Shown here: positions 27,006 through 36,642 of the stretch, one piece after another | Layout of the letters: each line of letters opens with the position of its first letter | Numbering within the stretch: position 1 is the stretch's first letter | Source: Methanobrevibacter sp. | Lineage (GTDB): Archaea; Methanobacteriota; Methanobacteria; Methanobacteriales; Methanobacteriaceae | Reading direction: 5' to 3' | Length of the DNA: 64,000 nt | Assembly: GCF_030539875.1 (NCBI RefSeq) | Contig: NZ_JAUNXI010000001.1 | Span: 62,001 to 126,000, forward strand | Made by a program: the position numbers and the translations under genes | The notes under the pieces: model-generated | The model's input: the letters and a program-made list of their open reading frames with translations, nothing else | Told to the model about the DNA's origin: nothing | Databases searched by the model: none

Positions 27006-27329
27006 CTATTCACATTTTACAGCAGTACCATAGGCAGTTACAAGAATTGTATTTCCCATGGTGCCGCCAAGATTGTCATAAGAGATTTTAAGCCCTATTA
27101 TTGCATTTGCACCTAAACTTTCAGCTTTTTCTTCCATACTTTTCAAAGCAATATCACGTGCTTTCTGCAGTTCTTCTTCGTATTTTGAGGTTCTTCCACC
27201 TACAACGTCACGCACGCCGGAAAACAAATCTTTATAAATATTTGCGCCGATTAAGGATTCTCCAGTTACCAATCCTTTATATTCGATTATCTTTTTTGTA
27301 ACCAGAGTGTTTGAAGACGATAAAATCAT
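27006..27329 (-). CDS. UPF0145 (YbjQ/DUF74) family protein
   Basis: 107 residues. Family hallmarks are [10 protein letters not shown]-like text ([18 protein letters not shown]), the [20 protein letters not shown] helix and [18 protein letters not shown] with the closing [11 protein letters not shown]. The family is described as a putative heavy-metal-binding domain. The start at 27329 is chosen by the nearby GGGATAAT and the family length; the longer open frame overlaps the upstream zinc-ribbon gene. Confidence 0.85.
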   Translation of the reverse strand: MILSSSNTLVTKKIIEYKGLVTGESLIGANIYKDLFSGVRDVVGGRTSKYEEELQKARDIALKSMEEKAESLGANAIIGLKISYDNLGGTMGNTILVTAYGTAVKCE

Positions 27330-27337
27330 TATTATCC

Positions 27338-27529
27338 CTATTTTACAAATGTCATTATTGCCCAAACAATTAAAAAGATTGCAATAATCACGTATAGAAC
27401 TATTCTGGTTCTTCTGGTTTGCGCCAATCTTGCATCCCAGACAGTCTGACAATCCGGTGAGCATACAAGTTCATTTAACGGGATTGGGGTTCCACAAATC
27501 GGACAATGTTTATGAGGTTCTATTGACAT
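27338..27529 (-). CDS. DUF2116-type zinc-ribbon membrane protein
   Basis: 63 residues. An N-terminal zinc ribbon ([19 protein letters not shown]) is followed by a basic segment and one C-terminal membrane helix (residues 42-62). Matches the small archaeal family annotated as Zn-ribbon domain containing, DUF2116. Part of the minus-strand group from pyrH to the YbjQ genes. Confidence 0.8.
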   Translation of the reverse strand: MSIEPHKHCPICGTPIPLNELVCSPDCQTVWDARLAQTRRTRIVLYVIIAIFLIVWAIMTFVK

Positions 27530-27544
27530 TTTTAATCACTTCCT

Positions 27545-28333
27545 TTATATTTTGAAAAATTCTTTTGTATTTTTATTAATCTGTGTTGCAAGTTCTTCTA
27601 CATCAAGACCCATGCAAAGTGCAACTGTTTTGAGGATATGAGGTAAATATTTTGGTTCATTTCTATTCTTTTTAGGTTTAAAATCAAAATTCTTAGGTAT
27701 TAAAAATGGAGCGTCTGTTTCGATCATTAATCTTTCGGGAGGAATCACGCTTACAGCATCTTGCAGGTATCTTCCTCTTTTCATATCGCAGATCCATCCT
27801 GTAATTCCAATATAGCAACCTAAATCAATATAATTTTGTGCTTCCTGTTTTGTTCCGGTAAAACAGTGAACTACTGATTTTTCAATAACACTGTCATGCC
27901 TTTTTAAGATATTGTACAAATCTTCATGGGCTTCCCGCTCATGTAAAAATAATGGCATGCCGGTTCTCTCGGCCACTTCCACCTGGGCTTCAAACCATTT
28001 TCTCTGAATATCTTGCGGAGAATAGTTTCTGTTGTAATCTAATCCGCACTCTCCAATGGCAACAACACAATCGCTTTTAGCTATTTTTTCAAGTTCAAAC
28101 ATTGTGTGCCCATTACATGTTTTGGCATCATGGGGATGAACACCTGAAGTTGAAAATAATGTTCCAGGATATTTTGAAGCGTATTCAGCTGCAATATGGC
28201 TTGAATGCACGTTGGTTCCGGTGATAATGAATTGTTTAACACCGGCTTTTTTTGCTTCTTCAATGATTTCGGCCCTGTCTTTTCTAAATGAAGAATGCAT
28301 TAGGTTCAGGCCAATATCAACAAGATTATCCAC
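27545..28333 (-). CDS. tatD: TatD family metal-dependent hydrolase
   Basis: 262 residues. It matches classical TatD: VDIGLNLMHSSFRKDR, FIITGTNVHSSHIAAEY, STSGVHPHDAKTC, CVVAIGECGLDYNRNYSP, MPLFLHEREAHED, VVHCFTGTKQEAQNYIDLG and MIETDAPFLIP supply the metal-binding His, Asp and Glu residues of the TIM barrel. TatD proteins are cytosolic 3'-5' DNA/RNA exonucleases. GTG start with GGTGA upstream; eight-base gap from pyrH. Confidence 0.93.
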   Translation of the reverse strand: MDNLVDIGLNLMHSSFRKDRAEIIEEAKKAGVKQFIITGTNVHSSHIAAEYASKYPGTLFSTSGVHPHDAKTCNGHTMFELEKIAKSDCVVAIGECGLDYNRNYSPQDIQRKWFEAQVEVAERTGMPLFLHEREAHEDLYNILKRHDSVIEKSVVHCFTGTKQEAQNYIDLGCYIGITGWICDMKRGRYLQDAVSVIPPERLMIETDAPFLIPKNFDFKPKKNRNEPKYLPHILKTVALCMGLDVEELATQINKNTKEFFKI

Positions 28334-28341
28334 TAAATCAC

Positions 28342-29019
28342 CTATTCGTTAATAATTTTAGTTCCTATTTTTTCTCCGTTAACTGCTTTAATTAAGTTTT
28401 CCGGCTCAAAACCATTTGTGATAACAGTTTCCAGATCAGACCTTTTAATCATCTGAACAGCAGTTGTGTCAAAGAACTCGTAAGTTCCGGCTTTAACGTC
28501 TTTGCCGCTTAAAAAGTCAAGTAAATCTGTTGCTGTAATTTCAGGAACAAGTTCGGCATCATCGAATTTATTCGGATCTTTTGTATACATTCCATCAACA
28601 GAAGTTAGGTTGATGAGTTTATCTGCTTGAATGTATTCTGCCAGGATTGCAGATACTGCATCAGTACTGTGTGCAGGTTCAGTTCCACCCATCACAATTA
28701 TTTTTCCGGCAGCTGAGAATTCCAAAGCTTCCTGGAAATTGTGGGGCACTCTTTGATAGGCAACGTCGCCAAGTGCAGACAACATCAGTTTTGCATTAAT
28801 TCTTGTAACTTCAATTCCGATATCGTCACATTGTGCTTCACCAGCACCTAAATCACGCACCACTCCAATATAGTCTCTTGCAGGTCTTCCGCCACCTACA
28901 ACAACAAATAATTCGTGGTCATTAGCCAATTCTTTTAAAATAGTACTGTATTCCTGGAATTTTTTACAATCATATTCTTTAAGTAAAATTGATCCTCCAA
29001 TTGCAATAACAATTTTCAT
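28342..29019 (-). CDS. pyrH: uridylate (UMP) kinase
   Basis: 225 residues of the amino-acid kinase fold, archaeal UMP kinase type. Motifs: [14 protein letters not shown] (phosphate loop), [36 protein letters not shown] and [15 protein letters not shown]. Phosphorylates UMP to UDP in pyrimidine synthesis. Followed by tatD with an eight-base gap. Confidence 0.95.
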   Translation of the reverse strand: MKIVIAIGGSILLKEYDCKKFQEYSTILKELANDHELFVVVGGGRPARDYIGVVRDLGAGEAQCDDIGIEVTRINAKLMLSALGDVAYQRVPHNFQEALEFSAAGKIIVMGGTEPAHSTDAVSAILAEYIQADKLINLTSVDGMYTKDPNKFDDAELVPEITATDLLDFLSGKDVKAGTYEFFDTTAVQMIKRSDLETVITNGFEPENLIKAVNGEKIGTKIINE

Positions 29020-29095
29020 ATATTCACCTTATATGGAATATATCTTTTAGATATTATTTAAATTTTAATAAGGATTAACTTAATAAGTACTGTTA

Positions 29096-29785
29096 ATGAA
29101 TTTAGAAGAACAAATCTACATCAGAAAATCCTGTAGAAATTATTCTGATGGGGCTGTTGACATGGATTTGATTCATAAGTTTATGGAATCTGCAAAGTCC
29201 CTGAATAATGAAATCAACTGCTATTGGGAAATTTTAACAAGAGATAAGGTTGCTGTTCGAAATTCATGGTCAGCTCCCTATTATTTGGCGATATATTCCG
29301 AGAAGAAGGATAATTACTTAACAAATATCGGTTTTATTTTTCAGCAGCTTTGCCTTTGTCTTCAAAGTATGGGCATCGGCAGCTGTTGGGTAGGACTTGA
29401 TGTTCCTAAGAGAAAAAATTCCGAATTTGTAATTGCAATAGCTTTTGGAATGTCCAGGGACATTTCAAGAGACCTGTCTGAATTTAAAAGAAAAGAATTG
29501 TCTGAAATTTCAGATTTTGAAGATGAAAAGTTAATTCCGGCACAGCTTGCTCCATCAGCCATCAATTCACAGCCATGGTATTTTAAACATTCCAATGTTG
29601 GTTTTGATGTTTATCAAATAAAACATAATATTTTAAAACGTCAAATCCTTAAAAGATGGAATCCCATTGATGTGGGGATAGCTTTGGCTCATATGTATGT
29701 GGCCAATAAACATTCCTTTGAATTTGAGATTAAAGATAATGAAAACATCAAAGGTTATTCATACATCGGAAGTATTAAAATTTAA
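29096..29785 (+). CDS. nitroreductase-like protein, divergent
   Basis: 229 residues. IYIRKSCRNYSDGAVDMDLI, GFIFQQLCLCLQSMGIGSCWVG and LAPSAINSQPWYFKH are nitroreductase FMN-site motifs, but in a permuted order for the SxxNxQPW block, as in the subfamily annotated as putative TM nitroreductase. Probably FMN-dependent and cytosolic. No clear ribosome binding site precedes the ATG, so the mRNA may be leaderless. Convergent with aqpM. Confidence 0.75.
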   Translation: MNLEEQIYIRKSCRNYSDGAVDMDLIHKFMESAKSLNNEINCYWEILTRDKVAVRNSWSAPYYLAIYSEKKDNYLTNIGFIFQQLCLCLQSMGIGSCWVGLDVPKRKNSEFVIAIAFGMSRDISRDLSEFKRKELSEISDFEDEKLIPAQLAPSAINSQPWYFKHSNVGFDVYQIKHNILKRQILKRWNPIDVGIALAHMYVANKHSFEFEIKDNENIKGYSYIGSIKI

Positions 29786-29798
29786 AAAAAGAAAAGGT

Positions 29799-29818
29799 AG
29801 AGGATTTAATCATCCTCT
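29799..29818. terminator. short hairpin between convergent genes
   Basis: AGAGGAT and ATCCTCT form a seven-base stem around a six-base centre just after the nitroreductase stop; the right arm lies in the last codons of aqpM. Possible terminator for the plus-strand gene. Confidence 0.35.
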
Positions 29819-30489
29819 GTGTTTAATCCTTTGTATATTAAACCTGCAATGACCGCACCGACAATAGGTGCTAAAATAAATACCCAAACCTGTTGTAAAG
29901 CCTGACCGCCTAGGAATAATGCAGGTGCTAGACTACGTGCAGGGTTAACGGAAGTTCCGGTTAATGGAATTCCCATAATGTGTACGAATGTAAGTGTCAA
30001 ACCGATTACAATACCTGCAACAGCTCCGTTTTCCACTTTTTTTGTAACGCCAAGAACAGTAAATACAAATACAAAGGTTAAAATAATTTCAACAATTATT
30101 GCTCCAATCACATCTAAACCTACGGCAGATGCTGATCCAAATCCGTTTTGACCTAGTCCTGTAGCAGTATATCCTCCAAGACTTGGTGCAGAGTTTATAA
30201 TAGCTGCTAAAAGAGCTATACCAATAACTGCTCCGATACATTGGAATATGATGTAGATAATTAAATCTTTGGATTCTAATCTTCCATCAACCCACATACC
30301 AATTGAAACAGCAGGGTTTATATGGCATCCGGAGATGTCTCCTATTACATAAGCCATGGCAACAATGGATAAACCAAATGCCAATGCAATTCCAAGTGTG
30401 CCCAACATGGAACCGGCTATTGCCGCACTTCCACAACCAAATAGGACAAGCACCATTGTTCCTATTAATTCGGATATATATCTTTTCAT
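29806..30489 (-). CDS. aqpM: aquaporin (MIP family), AqpM-like
   Basis: 227 residues with six membrane helices and both NPA boxes (GCHINPAVSIG and GTSVNPARSLAPALF). Such channels move water, glycerol or other small neutral solutes; archaeal AqpM has been studied in Methanothermobacter. Start at 30489 with GGAGG nine bases upstream; a longer ATG frame contains that site. Confidence 0.93.
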   Translation of the reverse strand: MKRYISELIGTMVLVLFGCGSAAIAGSMLGTLGIALAFGLSIVAMAYVIGDISGCHINPAVSIGMWVDGRLESKDLIIYIIFQCIGAVIGIALLAAIINSAPSLGGYTATGLGQNGFGSASAVGLDVIGAIIVEIILTFVFVFTVLGVTKKVENGAVAGIVIGLTLTFVHIMGIPLTGTSVNPARSLAPALFLGGQALQQVWVFILAPIVGAVIAGLIYKGLNTEDD

Positions 30490-30510
30490 AAATTTTTCCT
30501 CCATTAATTT

Positions 30511-31644
30511 TTAAAATCTACCTATCCTTTTCATAAATGAATATGCAAGGATTAATACGATTAATATTAAAATAAATGGAAATATGTGCAGTAATATTGA
30601 ATCATTAACTTTATCGAATTCATATTCGCTTTCAAAGCCCATATGTTGTGCGTCAGTATGATTTTGAACGATTTTAGCAAAATTATATGTTAAATCATAA
30701 TAGCTGATATGTGCTCCTTCATATTCAATTGAATCAGGGGCTCTTCCATTTTCATCCATGTAATTTTTAACAGTTCCGGCCATCTTGAAATAATCATAAA
30801 CTGAATATTTGTCTTTTGTTAAAAATGAAATTCCTAACGGATTTTCCGGTCCGTCATAGGTTTTCGGAATATCGATTCCATCACCATTTAAATAAGCACT
30901 GGTTTGATAAAGCAATTGGGGAGTTGTATATGATCCATATGGGCCTTTCAATTCACTGTCTCCACTATTTACAAGCAGTTTGCTTGCATCGGCCATTCCT
31001 TTAGGGGATAGCTTGTTTGTTGTAATTAAATTGTCACTTAAAACTTTACTTTCGTTTCCGGGATTATTGACTATATCAACAATTTTCTGTGCAATTTCAC
31101 GATTCATATCCTCATCATATTTTGATAAATAACCGTCATCGGTATTGTCGGGATAGTCTTTTGCAACTTGAATATATTGTATTCCTGCGTTTTTAAGGAA
31201 TGTTCCGGGATTGCGCATTCCTGCTAGGGATTCATTTGAATAATTGTCGTCCCATGCTCTTCTTAAAAAACTGGACTGGTTATCTAAATCATAACTGCCG
31301 GTATTAATGAAGATTATTTGTTTATCGCTGTTAACGGTGGCTTTTCCAAGCTGCAGGAAATTGCCTGCATCTGATGCTGCAATGTCTATGCTTATGTCAC
31401 TTGTCACGTTTATTGATCTCCATCCTTCTCCGGGAGATGGGGACTGGTTATCAACTATTACTTGAATTTCACCATTACTTATTTCTTCGATGTATTTTTT
31501 AATCGAATTTAACATTTTTATGTCATTTTCCTGATCTATTATGTTGTCGGAGGTTATAAATGCTGTTTTTGACGCACTTACTCCCTGCACAATCGGTGCG
31601 GCTATTAATAGAATCATTAATAATATTGCAATTTGCTTTTTCAT
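30511..31644 (-). CDS. exported, membrane-anchored protein with pseudomurein-binding-like motif
   Basis: 377 residues: N-terminal signal peptide (residues 1-24, ending VSASK), a large outside domain rich in Asn/Asp/Ser, and a C-terminal helix (about 352-371) with a basic tail. Around residues 300-335, VKNYMDENGRAPDSIEYEGAHISYYDL resembles one pseudomurein-binding repeat (form: NYIETNGKLPxYVTVxGKxxSMxxFL). Likely attached to both membrane and wall. Divergent from the large adhesin gene. The remaining outside domain is not recognised. Confidence 0.7.
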   Translation of the reverse strand: MKKQIAILLMILLIAAPIVQGVSASKTAFITSDNIIDQENDIKMLNSIKKYIEEISNGEIQVIVDNQSPSPGEGWRSINVTSDISIDIAASDAGNFLQLGKATVNSDKQIIFINTGSYDLDNQSSFLRRAWDDNYSNESLAGMRNPGTFLKNAGIQYIQVAKDYPDNTDDGYLSKYDEDMNREIAQKIVDIVNNPGNESKVLSDNLITTNKLSPKGMADASKLLVNSGDSELKGPYGSYTTPQLLYQTSAYLNGDGIDIPKTYDGPENPLGISFLTKDKYSVYDYFKMAGTVKNYMDENGRAPDSIEYEGAHISYYDLTYNFAKIVQNHTDAQHMGFESEYEFDKVNDSILLHIFPFILILIVLILAYSFMKRIGRF

Positions 31645-32108
31645 ACTTTTTGTCCTTGATGTTAATTAATTATATATTTATCAACTTTATCCATAAAATA
31701 TTTTTTTAAGATAAGTTTATAATATTTCTTTTTAAATCAATTATTTTTTAATTTAAAGAAATTTAAATCATTTATAAGAAAAAATTTAAATAAATTATTA
31801 ATTAATAGATTTTTTGAGGATTTAAAGAGATTATCTTTTATTTTCAGTAAATTTTGCACTGATTTGAAAAAGTATATTTCTTTGCATTAAATTGGAAAAT
31901 AATTCTTGGTTATGGCAATAAATTTAATCAAAAATATATTGTGCAGGGCAACCTAATTTCTAGTTTGCCTTTTAGTTAAGGTTATTTTTTTAAAATTGAT
32001 GTTGTGATTTGTTCTTTTTAAATGCTGGCTTAAAATAAAAAGTTAATTGCTGATTGATAACTTCTGTTAATTAATAGTGGTAATAATGTCCTCGATGGAG
32101 GTTATGCA
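31645..32108. other. 464-base AT-rich spacer between divergent surface-protein genes
   Basis: Contains the two divergent promoters and the GGAGG (32097-32101) of the adhesin gene. No ORF or RNA was recognised. Runs of A and T dominate 31690-31900; a long leader for the adhesin mRNA is possible. Confidence 0.4.
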
Positions 32109-35100
32109 ATGTTTAACAATATTCAAAAGATAATTATTAGCAAACCTTTTCTTATTTCATTAATCCTTGTTTGCATGATGTTTATGTCTCTTGGAGTCGA
32201 TACTAATCATGCATATGCTGTAAATTTAAATGAAAGTGGTGAAATGGGATTGAAGACAGATGTTGAAGATAAACTGGAAAATTCTCAGGAAAATGATGCA
32301 ATGCAAGTGACCAGTCATGAAAACTACATATTGCAGGCAAACTCATATTCATTAAATGGAGGTATGTTTAAAGATATTCAGGATGTAATTAACAAAGCAA
32401 AAAGTGGGGATACAATAAAATTAAAAGGCAATTTTGTTTCAACAGGTGGGGACACCATTTCTCTATCAAAGAAATTAACATTTACTTCATCATCACAAGC
32501 AACATTGGATGGTAAAAGTTCGGCTGTAATTCTTAAGATTTATTCCGGAGGAGCCCAATCTAAATTTTCTAATTTGAAATTTATTAATGGTTATTCAAAT
32601 GACAGGGGAGGTGCTGCATTCATAGCGGCAAAATCTGTTACCTTTGACAATTGTGTGTTTGAAAATAATCATGCGGATGTAACTTCAGGTGCGATACATA
32701 CGCCCTATAAGGCAGATTCGGCTCAGGGTTTAACAATTAAGAATTGCAACTTCACTAGAAATGATGCGGGAATTGCAGCAGGTGCTGTTGGAGCATATAG
32801 CCACGGGTTTTTAGTGGATCACTGCATTTTTGATTCAAATTATGTTGAATTTGAAAATGAAAGTTATGGCGGAGCAATTCAGGTTGGATTGGATATAATG
32901 CCATCTTATGGTGTCGTTAAAAACTGCATATTTAAAAATAATAAGGCCATATCCTCTAATGGCATATCTCATGGAGGTGCGGCATGTGTTAGAAACGGTT
33001 CTACATATTATAACTGTGTATTTATTAACAACAGTGCCGATTATGGTGGCGCTTTAACATATCATGCATCCGGAAATTTAAATAACTGTACATTAATCGG
33101 CAACACGGCAGGTAAGTATGGTGGAGGAATATCAATATTGATGGATTATTTGGATTTGATGAATCTAAATATTACAAACAGTATTTTTAAAGGAAATAAG
33201 GCTCCTTTGGGAGGTGCTGTTAAATTAGACGGGTTTAATATAACAATAAAAAATTCAACCTTTGATGATAATTATGCATCATGGTATGGCGGCGCCGTTA
33301 ATATTAATGCAAGCAATGTTAAAATCATGTATTCTGAATTTAACAGAAACATTGCAAATATTGATGGGGGAGCGGTATTTATCAAAGGAAGGGATACTGT
33401 AATTGAGAATTCAGGATTCATATCAAATGAGGCGATACCTGATGTTAATAAATTAAAAGATGGATTGGGCGGAGCCATTTATGTAAATAGTACAAAGGTA
33501 TTGGCTCAAAATAATGTATTTAAATTCAATACTGCAAGAAACGGCAGCGCGATTTACTTTGATAAATCGGGCCTTGAATTTAAGTTAAAGAATAATACAT
33601 TTTACCAAAATCAGGCATGGGTTTATCATCTGCCGGTTTTCGCTCATGATATTTACTATGGTGAAGTGGAAAACTTCAAATCAGTAATATATGGCGGAAA
33701 CAATATTGCAAATTTTGATAACTTGAATGTATCAAATGCCATTTATAATGCTGCCGGCGGCGATAGAATCGAAATTGATGGTGAAAATCCTATCGTGGGA
33801 GCTACCGATAGCGGTGAATTGTATCAGGACGACAGGGAATATAACGTGAACATACTGGTAATGGTTCAGCATGAAGACGGAACTGTAGTTTATAATAAAA
33901 CCTTGAACTCCAGCTATTTGGGAGAGGTGGCTGATAATGTAGATAACTTAAAGCCTGGAAAGTATTATGTAACGGCTAAGCATCTTGAGGATAATTACTA
34001 CAAAGCAATCACCAATACAACCGTGTTTAATGTAATTCCGAAAACAGATAATAAGATTCTAAAGACAAGTAATAGGGATTCAATCGATTATGGCGATACA
34101 GTTGTTTGGACACTGAATATTACTAATAATGGGCCAAATGATGCAACTGGTGTTGTAGTATATGATGTGTTGTCTGAAGGACTGATTTGGTTAAATGATG
34201 ACAGTAATGGGGCTTATAATCCAAAAACTGGTGTTTTAACAATAGGATCTCTTAAAGTTGGTGAAACTTTAATTGTAAATATATTAACCAGAGTTAATGC
34301 TACTGGAGATATTGTAAACAAAGCTAATGTTACAGGCAACGAATTTGATATAGACCTGGATAATAATTATGATGAAGAACAGATTAATGTTCCAGCGGCC
34401 GTTGATGTGGCGGTTAGCAAAAATGTCAATGTTTCCAATCCTAATTTTGGAGATTTAATCATGTGGAATATAATAGTTTCTAATTATGGTCCGGATGATG
34501 CTCATGAAGTAATCCTGAGAGAGGTATTTTCAGAATCTTTAATTTGGATTGGTGATGATTCTCAGGGAAAATATAATCCATCTTCCGGAATCTGGAATAT
34601 CGGAACTTTAAGCAAGGGAGAGTCTATTGAACTTAATATTATATCAAAGGTTAATCAGACAGGAAACATCACAAATAATGTTTCGGTCACCTCCCGCGAA
34701 TTTGACATCAATTTAACTAATAATCATGACAGTGAAATTATTGTAGTTAATAAATCTGGTGATTTGGCTATTGTAAAAACAGTTAATACAAGTACTGTTG
34801 ATTATGGGGGGATTATTAAATGGACTTTAACAGCTTCAAATAATGGTCCTGATAAAGTGACTGATGTTATTGTTGAAGATGAGATTCCAGATGGGTTAAT
34901 TCTTCTTAACTATACTGCCAGTAAAGGATTTTATGATATGGGGATGTGGGCTTTATGCTGTCTTGAAAATGGTGAAACACAAACCTTGGAGCTAATCTGT
35001 AAGGCGGTTAAATCTGGCAGCATTACAAATATTGCCAGCATTTCTGGAATGGAATGTGACCCGATACCTGACAATAATGTGGATAACGAATCTGTTGACG

Positions 35101-36374
35101 TATCAATGGCTTGTGATATTGCTGTTTTAAAACAAGTAGATATTGAAAATCCCTTTTTTGGAGATATTGTAACTTGGATGATTGAAGTTAGAAATAACGG
35201 CCCTAATCCTGCAACCAATGTTGAAGTCTTTGATATGCTGTCTGGAGAATTAATTTTTAAAGATTATGTCTCAACTAGGGGAATTTATGAAAACGGCATT
35301 TGGAGCCTTGATTATCTGGATGTAGGGGAATGTGAATATCTAAATATCAGTTGCTATGTTAATGGATTGGGAAGCATTGTAAATAATGTATCTGCAACAT
35401 CAAACGAATATGACCTTGACATGTCTAATAATTATGCTGAGAAGCTGATAGATTCGTTTCCAATCTCAGACCTTTCAATTGAAAAAACAGCTAATGTTTC
35501 GAATGCTAATTATAATGATTTGGTCAAATGGACATTAATTGTTTCAAATCATGGCCCCAATAATGCAACAGGAGTTACTGTTGATGATCACTTGCCCGAT
35601 TCGTTACAGCTCATTGATGTGGTATGTGATGGAATTTACATGGAAGGTATTTGGCGCATTGGTGATTTGGATGTTGGTGAATCTAAAAAATTGGAGATTA
35701 TTACAAAAATCATAAAAACAGGTGATATTGCCAATAATGCTATGGTATATGGAAATGAAATGGATTTGAATCCTTCTAATGATGAGGATGAATATGTTGT
35801 GCATGTCCCGCCGGCAGTTGATTTATCAATTACAAAAACTGTTTCAAAATATGAATATCATGTCGGAGACATTATTGATTATGCAATTGGAATAAGAAAT
35901 GGTGGTCCCGGAGATGCTTTAAATGTCAAAGTCAGTGAAAATTTTCCGGATTCATTAGTTTTAAAATCAGTTAAAAAATCAGCTGGTACATTTGACACTT
36001 TAAAAAATGAATGGTTAATTGATAAACTTGCCGCAGGAGCAGAAGAAAAGTTATATATGAAATTTGAAGCTGTTCGGAGTGGAATATTTGAAAATCTGGT
36101 TTCTGTTGTTAATGATATATTTGACTATAATTCTGATAATAATTTTGATTCCGCATTGGTTAAAGTTGTTAGTTGGAGTAATAATTCCTCAATTAATCTC
36201 ATCAATAACATTACAGAAAATTCAACTGATAATAGCATTGTTAAGGCAGGAAACGTTAAATATCCGATTTATAGTCTGGAGAGAAATCTTACTTCCAATC
36301 TTATAGCTTTGCTTGTTGTTTCTGCATTGGGGTTCATAATTTTTGGCGGTAGCAATATTTTTAGAAAAAGGTAA
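32109..36374 (+). CDS. adhesin-like surface protein: beta-helix plus six DUF11 repeats
   Basis: 1421 residues. Signal peptide to about residue 37 (...THAYA-like end NHAYA). Residues about 80-540 form a right-handed parallel beta-helix with repeated NNxFxxNxAxxGGA-type turns (for example CVFENNHADVTSGAIHT and ADYGGALTYHASGNLNNC). A linker domain follows, then six DUF11 repeats of about 118 residues starting near 645, 763, 882, 1001, 1117 and 1235, each with YGDxVxWTLxxxNNGPxxAT and a final DxxxxNN. A C-terminal helix (1393-1415) and FRKR tail anchor it. Many potential N-glycosylation sites (NxS/T). Such adhesin-like proteins are typical of gut Methanobrevibacter and thought to mediate cell contact. 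Confidence 0.92.
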   Translation: MFNNIQKIIISKPFLISLILVCMMFMSLGVDTNHAYAVNLNESGEMGLKTDVEDKLENSQENDAMQVTSHENYILQANSYSLNGGMFKDIQDVINKAKSGDTIKLKGNFVSTGGDTISLSKKLTFTSSSQATLDGKSSAVILKIYSGGAQSKFSNLKFINGYSNDRGGAAFIAAKSVTFDNCVFENNHADVTSGAIHTPYKADSAQGLTIKNCNFTRNDAGIAAGAVGAYSHGFLVDHCIFDSNYVEFENESYGGAIQVGLDIMPSYGVVKNCIFKNNKAISSNGISHGGAACVRNGSTYYNCVFINNSADYGGALTYHASGNLNNCTLIGNTAGKYGGGISILMDYLDLMNLNITNSIFKGNKAPLGGAVKLDGFNITIKNSTFDDNYASWYGGAVNINASNVKIMYSEFNRNIANIDGGAVFIKGRDTVIENSGFISNEAIPDVNKLKDGLGGAIYVNSTKVLAQNNVFKFNTARNGSAIYFDKSGLEFKLKNNTFYQNQAWVYHLPVFAHDIYYGEVENFKSVIYGGNNIANFDNLNVSNAIYNAAGGDRIEIDGENPIVGATDSGELYQDDREYNVNILVMVQHEDGTVVYNKTLNSSYLGEVADNVDNLKPGKYYVTAKHLEDNYYKAITNTTVFNVIPKTDNKILKTSNRDSIDYGDTVVWTLNITNNGPNDATGVVVYDVLSEGLIWLNDDSNGAYNPKTGVLTIGSLKVGETLIVNILTRVNATGDIVNKANVTGNEFDIDLDNNYDEEQINVPAAVDVAVSKNVNVSNPNFGDLIMWNIIVSNYGPDDAHEVILREVFSESLIWIGDDSQGKYNPSSGIWNIGTLSKGESIELNIISKVNQTGNITNNVSVTSREFDINLTNNHDSEIIVVNKSGDLAIVKTVNTSTVDYGGIIKWTLTASNNGPDKVTDVIVEDEIPDGLILLNYTASKGFYDMGMWALCCLENGETQTLELICKAVKSGSITNIASISGMECDPIPDNNVDNESVDVSMACDIAVLKQVDIENPFFGDIVTWMIEVRNNGPNPATNVEVFDMLSGELIFKDYVSTRGIYENGIWSLDYLDVGECEYLNISCYVNGLGSIVNNVSATSNEYDLDMSNNYAEKLIDSFPISDLSIEKTANVSNANYNDLVKWTLIVSNHGPNNATGVTVDDHLPDSLQLIDVVCDGIYMEGIWRIGDLDVGESKKLEIITKIIKTGDIANNAMVYGNEMDLNPSNDEDEYVVHVPPAVDLSITKTVSKYEYHVGDIIDYAIGIRNGGPGDALNVKVSENFPDSLVLKSVKKSAGTFDTLKNEWLIDKLAAGAEEKLYMKFEAVRSGIFENLVSVVNDIFDYNSDNNFDSALVKVVSWSNNSSINLINNITENSTDNSIVKAGNVKYPIYSLERNLTSNLIALLVVSALGFIIFGGSNIFRKR

Positions 36375-36379
36375 AATTA

Positions 36380-36413
36380 AAGTAGCTTTTAAGCTACTTA
36401 TTATTATTTTTTT
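36380..36413 (+). terminator. hairpin and T-run after the adhesin gene
   Basis: AAGTAGCTT and AAGCTACTT (36380-36388 and 36391-36399) are a perfect inverted repeat, followed by TTATTATTTTTTT. A likely intrinsic terminator five bases after the stop. Confidence 0.6.
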
Positions 36414-36642
36414 AAAACGATTTTTTAAAATTCATGAAGTATACGAATTATTAATTTTTTGATAAATTATTTTATAAGTTGATTATATAAACACTACAAT
36501 AATTCTTCGTTTTTTTAATTTAAACAAAACATTTAAATAAAACTTTTGACAAATATGCAACTAGATATTGGTGAAATTATATTTTTTTTAAAAAATAGTG
36601 GTATGAATCAATATTTTTAAATAAAACAGATGAGGTGTAATT

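Noticed and set aside
32109-36374. Repeats in the adhesin gene as CRISPR or DNA tandem repeats
   Set aside because: Repetition is at protein level (beta-helix and DUF11 units); the DNA units are diverged with no fixed spacer pattern. No CRISPR array was seen anywhere in the window.
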